Source: Tetraselmis striata
Taxonomy: Eukaryota; Chlorophyta; Chlorodendrophyceae; Chlorodendrales; Chlorodendraceae
DNA length: 64,000 nt
Reading direction: 5' to 3'
Assembly (NCBI GenBank): GCA_006384855.1
Contig: VCJN01002889.1
Coordinates: 1-64,000, forward strand
How positions within the stretch are numbered: the first letter of the stretch is position 1; each line of letters begins with the position of its first letter. The translations under genes and the position numbers were made by a program. Shown here piece after piece: positions 22,701 to 29,547 of this stretch. The notes under the pieces are model-generated. The model did no database searches and was not told the DNA's origin. It was given only the letters and a program-made list of their open reading frames with translations.

Positions 22701-25700
22701 TCGAAGGCGATCATCTTCCAGATGTCATCTTGTGCACATCCGTCATGGCACACCTTGGCATGGTCATCGATGTGGGGGGGCATACTGCCTCATACCGCCC
22801 AGATCCCCACGATCTCAGCCGCCACGTCGATGTGCCGCTGAAGCATCACAACATGCCCAAGCTCCAAGTCCCGCGCAGGCTGCCGCACGCAACGCTGGCC
22901 GTGTTGGCATCGGACGGCCCATCTCCCGGACTGCCGTCAGGAGTTGGGGGGGGGGAGGAGCCCGATGCCGCAGCCAACCTGACCTCTTCATTCTCCTTCA
23001 ACAGCCGGATCGAGCTGCAACCGGACAACGTGGGCGCCGGCGCTGCAGTGCAGCTGGAGCAGCAGGACGACGACGCTGAGCTACCGGAGCTTGTAGCCGA
23101 CTCAGATGGCGAGGAGGACTTTGTGCCCTGTTGGGTAGAGGAAGTGCCCGACCATGTTGCCAACGTCATTGCGTCATGCTTCACCCTGCGCGCCAGTCCC
23201 ATGGACGTCGACTCTGATAGCGATGAGGAGCTGCCGGGCCTGGTGGAGGACTCCAGCGATGATGACGATGTCTACGAGGAGCTGCCGGACCTGATGGAGG
23301 ACTCCAGCGATGATGACGATGTCTATGTGGAGCTCACCATCATGACACAGACGGAGCCGGAGGTCGGAACAACGCTTGATAGCGAACCACTGGCCGCGGG
23401 CGCGTGTTACGCCCTGCGCGCGGAGGGCCCCGGCGCCGACAATCTGCAGGAGCATGACTGCCCATCAGACGATGAGGAGCTGGAGGATGGCACTGCAATG
23501 CCATTGAAGGAACATGAGGACGAGATACCGGGCTGGAGGGAGCTCCGGACGCAGCGTCAAGCTGCCGGCCGGCTGCACTTGAGCGGCCACACACTGGAGC
23601 GTTTAGCGCTCGTGCGCGCCGTGCCGCATTCGACGCCGGAGCTGAGCTACATCATCGACCTCGACCGGACCGGAGGCAAGGAGGGACGCGCCAAGCAAGG
23701 GCTCTTCTTGTTCGCTGGCATGCTGTCAGTGTTGTTCACCAACCTCGTCGACGGGTACCACTATGAGCTGATACAGATCGTGGATCGTATGCTCCGGAGC
23801 GTGGCTCATCGGCAGCGCCTGCTGCGACAGCTTGAGTGGATGCATCAGCGGTGGCCCGTGCAACTTCCTCGCAAGGCGTTCGAGAAGTGCTTCGCTCTTA
23901 GCGACGAGTTGGAGCATGACGTGGAGCACATCACAGCACCAGCCATCCTGAGGCACCTGCCGGAGCTGGACGAGCTACGCGCTGAGCCGCCCTGTCAGGA
24001 CGTGTCATCGATGGGCACTCAGCATGGACTACGTGGTGCGCGTACTGGAGTGATAGTCCCGTTGGCAGAGGCGATGAGCGAGCTCAACTGCATGTTGGCC
24101 AAGGCACGAGGCGTCAAGGAGTACTGGGCTGCTCCCGCGCAGTATGGATACGTTATAGAGAACGTGATACCGGCTGCGCCGAGCCGGCGCAGCCCTGAGG
24201 TGCAGGAGTTCATCGACTTCATGGCCCGTGTCTTTGGCGAGCCCAACGCGCATCATGCCCACAAATGCGGAGACGCCTCTCTTCGCTCTGCTTTGTGGTG
24301 GACCAACACCTTCACTCAGCACTACTACCAGGCTGTGCAACACGAGTTTGAGCGGCCGCCTCGCGAGACCTACGCGCAGATTGTGGAGCGTTGCAGCGGT
24401 GGGCTGCTTCGCGCTCAAGTGGCGACGCCCACACGCCCAGGCACACTGCTGGGGGGGCTCAACGTTGCCGGTCGGCGCATGATTTATGCGCCCAAGTCAG
24501 TCAGCACGCCCAACACGCGTACGCAGCGCCTCCGACCTGGGGGGGCGCCCGGCTCAGGAATGGTGGAGGTTGTCGGCATTGACCCGCCGCAATACCGTCC
24601 GTCATCAGCCGTCATGCGTGAGGCGTGCCTTCTCGACAGAGACTATGCTGGCTTTTACACCCGGCAGGAGCTAGGCTTTTCTGAGGAGGAGATGGTGATT
24701 GCCATCGGAAATGTTTGTGCGCCGACGTCGGTGTCGGTCATGAACCGGTGTGCTGTCGCCTATGCGCATGAGCGCAGACATCAACATATGCTGCAAGCTG
24801 TTTGTGCAGCAACGATTGAGAAGGACGCCCCTGCCGGCGCAGCAGTTGAAGATCATTTGGTCAACACGCAAGAGCTGCGCGCCGCACAGCACGAGCTCCG
24901 CCGCTCAACGGCTGCCGCCGTGGAGGCAGAGATGGAGCATGCCATCAACATGGCTACCCTCAAGCAAGGTACTAGAGTGAAACCTCCTGACAACCCACGC
25001 ACAGCAGCGCGAGTGACCAAGGCGGGGCGCCGTTGGCTGGAGGAGCAGCGCCAAGCGACTCGAGCGACGGAGCGGGAGGTCGCCAAGGCTCGGCGCCGTG
25101 TGTTGGCAGCTGACCACACAGCCCGAGTTGTTGCCGGCGATCACAAGGCTGCCAAACCAAGACCCCGTCGTGGTAGAGCTGCTACCGGACGCAAGACTGT
25201 CAGCGCGGCGTTGACACTTCTGATGTGGCTAGCCCTTTTGGGCCCCGCGTGCTTCGTCGCCGCTGGCGTCGGTTCGCGTGCTGGCGCTGGACTGATGGCA
25301 GATGTCTTTGGTGGAGCGCAAGAGCGTCCTGCGTGGGCCCCATCACATGTGGACGGTGTTGACGACAAAGCTGCAGCGGACGGATGGAGTCGACGCAGCC
25401 AGGCAGCTCTCGTGAAGTGCTATGCCGCATACGCCAACGAGAAGCATCTCGGTAAGGAATCACCAACGGTGAAGGTAACGAGCAAGCTCATCAACCCCAA
25501 GGACTCCAAGCAGCCTCATCACTGGGCGATATCGGCAGATTGGAAGGACAAGGAGGGCTTCGCAGCACTTATGGACTCAGACCCGGGTTGGTACGCGTGG
25601 GGTCTGGACGACTTGCGTGCCGTTGACGCCGAGCCCTATGACTTCCAGCTGGTCGACTACAACCCAGTCTTCAAGCGCCAGTATCACCTTGCCCATCGAG

Positions 25701-28627
25701 AGCAAGAGTGGGCTAACGATTGGGTCAAGAAGTTGGAGAAGGCAGGCATCGTGGGCGAGATCGAGAGCCCTTATGCTGCACCAGTCATCGTGGCGCCGAA
25801 GAAGGACGAGCATGGCGCCTGGACCGATCTTCGCTATGCGGTGGACTATCGTGGCCTCAACGAGCGTACCATCCGCGATCAATACCCGTGCCCGACAGCG
25901 GACGAGCTCATGACGCGCATGGAGGGAGCTTCGCGATTCACCGCGACTGATTGCACGAAGGCGTTTCATCAGCGCCGAGTGTCAGACAAGCCGTCCGGAC
26001 CCGATGGATTGTCAGCACAGCAACGTCTCGCGTTCCATGCAGGCAATCGGCTGCTAACCTTCAAACGCATGCCCTTCGGACACAAGAACTGCGTGGCAGC
26101 ATGGCAGCGCGTTGTGGATCAAGCGCTCGCTGGTTTGGACTTCGCAGTCGCCTTCGCGGACGATGTACTGATTTTCAGTCATGACGATGAGCAGGAGCAC
26201 ATGCGCCGTGTGCGCATTGTGTTTGATCGACTCAAGGCCCGGGGAGTGCAGGTCTCTCCACCCAAGACACGGCTCGGACTGTCACGAGTGACCTTTCTTG
26301 GTCATATTGTCAGCGGCGCAGGCGTGGAGCCTATGGCTGACAAGGTGGAGGCCATCAACTCTCTTCCGGCGCCGAAGAATGTCAGTGATGTGCGCCATTT
26401 CCTCGGGATGGCCACCTACTACTGCCGTTTCTTGGAGAGCTTCTCGCTTGTGAAGGCACCTTTGACAGCGTTGACCAAGAAGGATGCGCCGTGGAAATGG
26501 GGCGCAGCCGAGCAGCAATCCTTCGACGCCATCAAGGCCATGCTGGTTTCGGCGCCGGTGCTGCGCCATCCTGATTGGCGTCGCCCGTTTGTGCTGCACA
26601 CCGATTGGTCACGAGCTGGAGTAGGAGCGTGCCTTTCGCAGGTGGACGACAATGGCGTGGAGTATGCCGTGTCTTTTGCGTCGCGCATGAACACCCCAGT
26701 GGAGGCAGACCTGTCTAGCTACGAGGGAGAGGTCGGCGCAGTCGTGTGGGCTGTTCAACGCTTCCGCTACTACCTGTATGGCAACCACTTCCAGCTCATC
26801 ACTGACTGCAAGGCCATGGAGTGGCTGCGGACGACAGCAAGGCTGCGAGGCAAGCTTGCTAGGTGGAGCCTCATCCTTGCGGAGTACGACTTCAGTATCA
26901 AGCACCGTCCGGGCAAGGACAACACCGTGCCGGACTTGCTCAGTCGGCGTCCAATGCCAGCGGAGCCAGTAAGGGCCACCTCGGAAGCCGCCGGCACCGC
27001 CACTGCAATCGCCACTCAGAGGAGGTCGCCAGCCGCGATGGCGGATGCGTCGGCTATGTTTGGTGGCTGCTCACCCAGCAAGTGCCTTGGAAGGACGCCC
27101 GCGCTACCCTCGGCACACGCAGCGTTTGCAACACAGTGTATCGCAATGGCCTTCACGGCAGGTGTCTACGCTAGCCAGGAGCTTCATTGGCCTACCCGGG
27201 ACGTGTGGAGCAGCCCAGTGGCTATCTCTTACCTGCGAGGTGAGACCACGCCAGCCGACGTGTCAGTGGAGGTGTGGCAGCAGCTTGTGCGCCGCTGCGC
27301 CAAGTACAGCTGGCACAACGACAAGGTGTGGCTGCACACTGGAGACACTGCCCGTGAGGTGCCCAAGCCTGAAGAGCGACCGGACGCGATTCGCCGAGTG
27401 CACGCCAGCATCGGCCACCTTGGCCGGGACCGCACTTACCAAGTGTTGGCCCGCCACTTTGTATGGCCGGGCATGCACAAAGACGTCGGCGCCATGGTCA
27501 AGCAGTGCCGCGCCTGTGACCGCGTCAAAGCGTCGTTCAACCAGAAGCACGATCGTCTCAAGCCCATGCCACTGTTTGGGCTCTTCTATCGCTTCAGCGT
27601 GGACTCAGCCGGACCGCTGCCGACTAGCAGCGAGGGCCACAAGTACGTAATCGTCATCGTGGAGCACTTCAGCAAGTGGATCGAGCTGGTGCCTGTCCGC
27701 GACCTCGAGGCGACTACGACTGCCAAAGCGTTCCATGAGCGCGTGTTGGCCCGTTATGGAGCACCAGTGGAGGTCGTCACAGACAATGGCACTGAATACC
27801 AAGGCGCGTTCCGCGAGCAGTTGGAGCGCCATGGCATTCAGCCCGTGGACATTCCGCCAGGGCATCCCCAAGCCAATGGCATGGCCGAGCGCATCGTTCA
27901 AGTCTTGAAGGTGGCACTTCGGAAAGTTGTGCCAACCCTCGGCACTGCCTCTTGGCACTCGTGGATGCCAGTGATCGAGTTTGGCTATCGTGTCAGCAAG
28001 CAAGCAACAACCGGCTACAGCCCGTACTTTCTTCTGTTTGGCCGTGATCATGTGGCACCGGACCAGGTTCGCGCGCTACTGGAGGAGCCGGTCGACATGG
28101 ACAACGACATTGCAGTCATCAACCTAATCACACAGCGGGCTGATATGCTGAGGGCTGCCATGCCTAAGGCATTCGAGAGGGCGCTGCAAGCTCAACAGCG
28201 CGATGTGGTACGCTACCGCAAGGTTCGGCGCGGCGATGTGCAGCCTCGGCGCCACCGCTTCGAGATCGGCAGCTACGTCTACGTGGCGCAGCCCCCGCTC
28301 AACACCCTGGACGTCCGTACCGCCCGCACCATCCTGCGTGTTGTGGAGATCTTGGAGTCCGGATGGCTGCGTTTGTCCGGATCCGATGGCAACGAGATTC
28401 AAGTGCACATGGACAACTGCGCGCCGTGCCACTTGTCCAACCTTGTGCCGGCGCGGTACGGCCGCGGCATGCCAGCATGCAAAGGTTGTGGCAGCGACAG
28501 CATTGCAGCCCCACGACTCATCTGTGACAAGTGCCAAGCCATGTGGCATGTGGCGTGCGCCAAGGCAGAGTTACATCCTGGCGAGGAGTGGCTATGCCCG
28601 GACTGCGCGCCGCCACTACGCCGCTGA
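19775..28627 (+). CDS. Gag-PR-DNMT-RT-RH-IN-PHD polyprotein (2950 aa)
   Basis: One uninterrupted frame. Gag covers roughly residues 1-500, with a Cys/His cluster C405-C408-H418-C425, an RG-rich stretch and a CX4CX3HX4C knuckle at C476-C481-H485-C490. The aspartic protease has LLDTGCDYSG with catalytic D908. An acidic linker at 1151-1184 contains two copies of a 17-residue unit. The cytosine methyltransferase spans about 1290-1671 (C1407 in PPCQ, E1462 in ENV). A basic stretch and a hydrophobic segment (about 1809-1833) follow. RT has the active site FADD at D2129-D2130. RNase H has D2277 and downstream Glu/Asp motifs. Integrase has an HX4H...CX2C finger (H2543, H2548, C2578, C2581) and the triad D2610, D2670, E2705. 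A PHD finger lies at 2902-2944. All catalytic residues are present, so the element may be competent. No Gag-Pol frameshift is seen, so a single translation product must be cut by the protease or made at one stoichiometry. Confidence 0.96.
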   Translation: MSEGESPRQLRRRFTRSTGAPVAAPLLEPERVLRQALRDAMAQRGGDPSAVGSGTPSRRRPPGSQHYTPNQIMGDLSAAEERIYEEREDARTIAGGLRKETTPRHERFDGATSIWTEWFSSFNANVLVPYALNKAPPRSAPRADGAGPSEGESTGPEWVFSPADSLQLLQEYVEINAVTRPIIDQWQKDTLRYQQQTLRFDPASGRIRVPSREDADAFHEFRYRRYVELFETKFNEAPKMRTRYDAYTREGFRETPASLAMTLRELKAHLPDLTWDKVNQKAFDVMTSVWRSIPALKQSLDAGFHQLKDIAVLRQSHEDRLDEIAAEVERYEDIVRKDEIRMAEALTAAQHFAELTGASPPAAGGGRQHGTSTPEPVITWTMVNGRRVRAQLVVVKDTHQIRPLCEACTKARGRDIFHGANYRECANKFGSTMYVNDAAGGRGGRGGGRGAGRVGRGGHGGGRGDGGAPGGGRGPCWNAGCDGAHNFTECDKPITDPTLIARLKRNQRERERRLAYGQQRGWAMDVETGLSKLEMDLARKAGHMLTGRHDAHVDGAARSSTMADLEAMFSRILEKSQAAHGATGAMRLAVEVPDPFLDCVDTDDHGTLLHGASCVELPVRELREVFFGAPGRAQPVGADWTPESTVPRPRGRPAVLPPGSARNPELRMRQPGWDAQREQLTKQRPQGFEPAVEQEAPASYEGRRAGGAITSDMLDIRNQQLLQHLRTALQHAKFPGLPVAVVSDMTPEHAARWLEARNTALRGGLDTRDHMAVAWETVLQQAVRRFEATARLTWVDYTHLDLTRVFAAAVQSVYGLSLPRVSVPPLSLPSAEPQANIHPVDVVQHGVKPLESRRQLSATSSELQQLREVQRSAYPDYPEYDRHSAFYVDCKLTVIVIGGVRILMALLDTGCDYSGVHRRVVDRMKPGEADATLQSMSMQGIGGKMEMQRLVGRISYVINPDTDWERKFEWPSFAILEGDHLPDVILCTSVMAHLGMVIDVGGHTASYRPDPHDLSRHVDVPLKHHNMPKLQVPRRLPHATLAVLASDGPSPGLPSGVGGGEEPDAAANLTSSFSFNSRIELQPDNVGAGAAVQLEQQDDDAELPELVADSDGEEDFVPCWVEEVPDHVANVIASCFTLRASPMDVDSDSDEELPGLVEDSSDDDDVYEELPDLMEDSSDDDDVYVELTIMTQTEPEVGTTLDSEPLAAGACYALRAEGPGADNLQEHDCPSDDEELEDGTAMPLKEHEDEIPGWRELRTQRQAAGRLHLSGHTLERLALVRAVPHSTPELSYIIDLDRTGGKEGRAKQGLFLFAGMLSVLFTNLVDGYHYELIQIVDRMLRSVAHRQRLLRQLEWMHQRWPVQLPRKAFEKCFALSDELEHDVEHITAPAILRHLPELDELRAEPPCQDVSSMGTQHGLRGARTGVIVPLAEAMSELNCMLAKARGVKEYWAAPAQYGYVIENVIPAAPSRRSPEVQEFIDFMARVFGEPNAHHAHKCGDASLRSALWWTNTFTQHYYQAVQHEFERPPRETYAQIVERCSGGLLRAQVATPTRPGTLLGGLNVAGRRMIYAPKSVSTPNTRTQRLRPGGAPGSGMVEVVGIDPPQYRPSSAVMREACLLDRDYAGFYTRQELGFSEEEMVIAIGNVCAPTSVSVMNRCAVAYAHERRHQHMLQAVCAATIEKDAPAGAAVEDHLVNTQELRAAQHELRRSTAAAVEAEMEHAINMATLKQGTRVKPPDNPRTAARVTKAGRRWLEEQRQATRATEREVAKARRRVLAADHTARVVAGDHKAAKPRPRRGRAATGRKTVSAALTLLMWLALLGPACFVAAGVGSRAGAGLMADVFGGAQERPAWAPSHVDGVDDKAAADGWSRRSQAALVKCYAAYANEKHLGKESPTVKVTSKLINPKDSKQPHHWAISADWKDKEGFAALMDSDPGWYAWGLDDLRAVDAEPYDFQLVDYNPVFKRQYHLAHREQEWANDWVKKLEKAGIVGEIESPYAAPVIVAPKKDEHGAWTDLRYAVDYRGLNERTIRDQYPCPTADELMTRMEGASRFTATDCTKAFHQRRVSDKPSGPDGLSAQQRLAFHAGNRLLTFKRMPFGHKNCVAAWQRVVDQALAGLDFAVAFADDVLIFSHDDEQEHMRRVRIVFDRLKARGVQVSPPKTRLGLSRVTFLGHIVSGAGVEPMADKVEAINSLPAPKNVSDVRHFLGMATYYCRFLESFSLVKAPLTALTKKDAPWKWGAAEQQSFDAIKAMLVSAPVLRHPDWRRPFVLHTDWSRAGVGACLSQVDDNGVEYAVSFASRMNTPVEADLSSYEGEVGAVVWAVQRFRYYLYGNHFQLITDCKAMEWLRTTARLRGKLARWSLILAEYDFSIKHRPGKDNTVPDLLSRRPMPAEPVRATSEAAGTATAIATQRRSPAAMADASAMFGGCSPSKCLGRTPALPSAHAAFATQCIAMAFTAGVYASQELHWPTRDVWSSPVAISYLRGETTPADVSVEVWQQLVRRCAKYSWHNDKVWLHTGDTAREVPKPEERPDAIRRVHASIGHLGRDRTYQVLARHFVWPGMHKDVGAMVKQCRACDRVKASFNQKHDRLKPMPLFGLFYRFSVDSAGPLPTSSEGHKYVIVIVEHFSKWIELVPVRDLEATTTAKAFHERVLARYGAPVEVVTDNGTEYQGAFREQLERHGIQPVDIPPGHPQANGMAERIVQVLKVALRKVVPTLGTASWHSWMPVIEFGYRVSKQATTGYSPYFLLFGRDHVAPDQVRALLEEPVDMDNDIAVINLITQRADMLRAAMPKAFERALQAQQRDVVRYRKVRRGDVQPRRHRFEIGSYVYVAQPPLNTLDVRTARTILRVVEILESGWLRLSGSDGNEIQVHMDNCAPCHLSNLVPARYGRGMPACKGCGSDSIAAPRLICDKCQAMWHVACAKAELHPGEEWLCPDCAPPLRR
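23225..23326 (+). repeat. 51-bp in-frame duplication in the acidic linker
   Basis: Two adjacent 51-bp units (23225-23275 and 23276-23326) differ at only a few positions. Each encodes EELP(G/D)L(V/M)EDSSDDDDVY, an acidic 17-residue repeat between protease and methyltransferase domains. A related ELPELVADSDGEED segment precedes them, so the linker has grown by duplication. Confidence 0.9.
23642..24787 (+). other. C5-cytosine DNA methyltransferase domain within the polyprotein
   Basis: This in-frame domain (residues about 1290-1671) shows the ordered motifs of C5-cytosine methyltransferases. A motif-I-like GLFLFAGMLSVLF is at 1309. Motif IV AEPPCQDVSSMGTQHGLRG has the catalytic Cys at 1407. Motif VI is YVIENV (E1462). 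A DNMT3-style GDASLRSALWWTN segment is at 1499, resembling the ARYFWGN region of DNMT3 proteins. Motif X is GFSEEEMVIAIGNVCAPTSV, starting at 1634. The target recognition part between VIII and X is about 120 residues. The motif order is linear, unlike plant DRM enzymes, which are permuted. Motif I lacks the usual glycine-rich GxGG, so cofactor binding is uncertain. The likely action is methylation of the element's own cDNA or its insertion neighbourhood. Capture from a host gene is inferred. Confidence 0.87.
25199..25273 (+). other. Hydrophobic segment between methyltransferase and RT
   Basis: Residues about 1809-1833 read VSAALTLLMWLALLGPACFV and continue with small residues, long and hydrophobic enough for a membrane span. 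They follow a very basic stretch KPRPRRGRAATGRK. A membrane-like segment inside a Pol polyprotein is not expected. It could also be a buried helix with a nuclear localisation signal before it. Confidence 0.5.
28478..28606 (+). other. C-terminal PHD finger of the integrase
   Basis: Residues 2902-2944 give a complete C4HC3 zinc signature: CKGC, then CDKC, MWHVAC and WLCPDC, with spacings typical of PHD fingers (CX2C-X11-CX2C-X4-HX2C-X14-CX2C). PHD fingers bind histone H3 tails. Its place right after the integrase tail is where chromoviruses carry a chromodomain, so it probably guides integration to marked chromatin (inference). The protein ends seven residues later. Confidence 0.88.
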
Positions 28628-28744
28628 CGCTGCAGCATAAAATGCTGCCACCCTACAAGCCATCTTCAAATCATCAGTCATCATCATCTTTTCTTCATGT
28701 CGTCAGCCGCGCACTTCCGTCTTGGACTCAACACCTGTGGAGTT

Positions 28745-28758
28745 GAGTGGGGGGGGAG
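28745..28758 (+). promoter_or_regulatory. Candidate polypurine tract of the retrotransposon
   Basis: GAGTGGGGGGGGAG, 118 nt after the stop codon, has the composition and position of a plus-strand primer tract. A 3' LTR should begin just after it, but the following CAGTGCGGCGCC is only superficially like the repeat start CAGCGTACAACG. Confidence 0.55.
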
Positions 28759-28760
28759 TA

Positions 28761-29547
28761 TGCAGTGCGGCGCCGACAGTTTACCATCACCACCCCATTT
28801 CTCTTTTTCCTGCGACAATCAGCCTCGCTTTTTCCGCCCCTAGCCGGCCCTAGGAGAGGACCGGCACCAGCGAAACCAGGGGTAAACCCTTGCAGCCCCT
28901 ACCTTGACCCTTGACCAATTCCCTCTACCCCGGCCCGTGGGCTGTGAGTAATAATATAATTACATGAGCTAGCAGCAGAAGGCGATATCGGAAATCACTA
29001 ACAAAAAGGGCTGTGAGTAATGATGCAATAAAGCAAAACCCATCTAAAAACGAGTACTACGGGTACGTTTAGTATTGATTTCCGCACGGCGGCGGGCGGC
29101 CGGTGATGATATAATACGAGGCGCGGCGGCGGCGCGGCGGCGGCGGTTCGTCGTCGCTTCTTGTCGCGACGATGATGCTGAGGCTGTCAACACCGCGACA
29201 AGGTCTCGTCGCCGCCATCGCCGCCGCCACCTATTCAACTGCTCTGTCAAATTGGACTGCTGTTCAAACCATAAGCTACAGTTGTACGGAATATAGCGAC
29301 CTGGGCGAGACATAGCTCGGTGAGAAAACTTGCACTGCTGCCCTCGAGCCGAAAGCAAGTCTAGGCCGCGCGCCGACCGGCTTCGCGTCAGGAAGTGGGA
29401 TTTCCAGTGAGGGCCTAAGGGGAAGAGTCGGGTGAAGCGGCACTACCTGTAGTGTTCCTACGGGCCGTTCCGCGACACTTGGCGACCCTTACACCAAACA
29501 CCGCAACTTATCGAAACTCTCCATCCAGGGCCAGCACCGACCTCAGG
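28761..29547. other. Flank between retrotransposon and PRMT3 gene
   Basis: No gene. A 17-bp motif GGGCTGTGAGTAAT(A/G)AT occurs at about 28939 and 29009, 70 bp apart. A (CGG)n-like block lies at 29117-29145. The 3' half should include the PRMT3 promoter; no clear TATA element was seen. Confidence 0.5.

Larger units (their letters stand above)
17280..28758 (+). mobile_element. Ty3/gypsy-type retrotransposon carrying a DNA methyltransferase and PHD finger
   Basis: The element consists of two tandem 1058-bp repeats, a 379-bp leader, one 2950-codon polyprotein gene and a G-rich polypurine tract at 28745-28758. The gene order protease, RT, RNase H, integrase assigns it to Ty3/gypsy (Metaviridae-type) elements. 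A DNMT3-like domain lies between protease and RT, and a PHD finger closes the polyprotein. The intact reading frame and identical repeats indicate recent activity. After the polypurine tract the expected 3' LTR is missing: the bases that follow do not match the start of the repeats. The true 3' boundary and target-site duplication could therefore not be fixed. Confidence 0.88.

Noticed and set aside
23642..24787. A host DNA methyltransferase gene interrupted by a retrotransposon
   Set aside because: The domain is in the same continuous frame as protease and RT with no intron, stop or repeat boundary between them.
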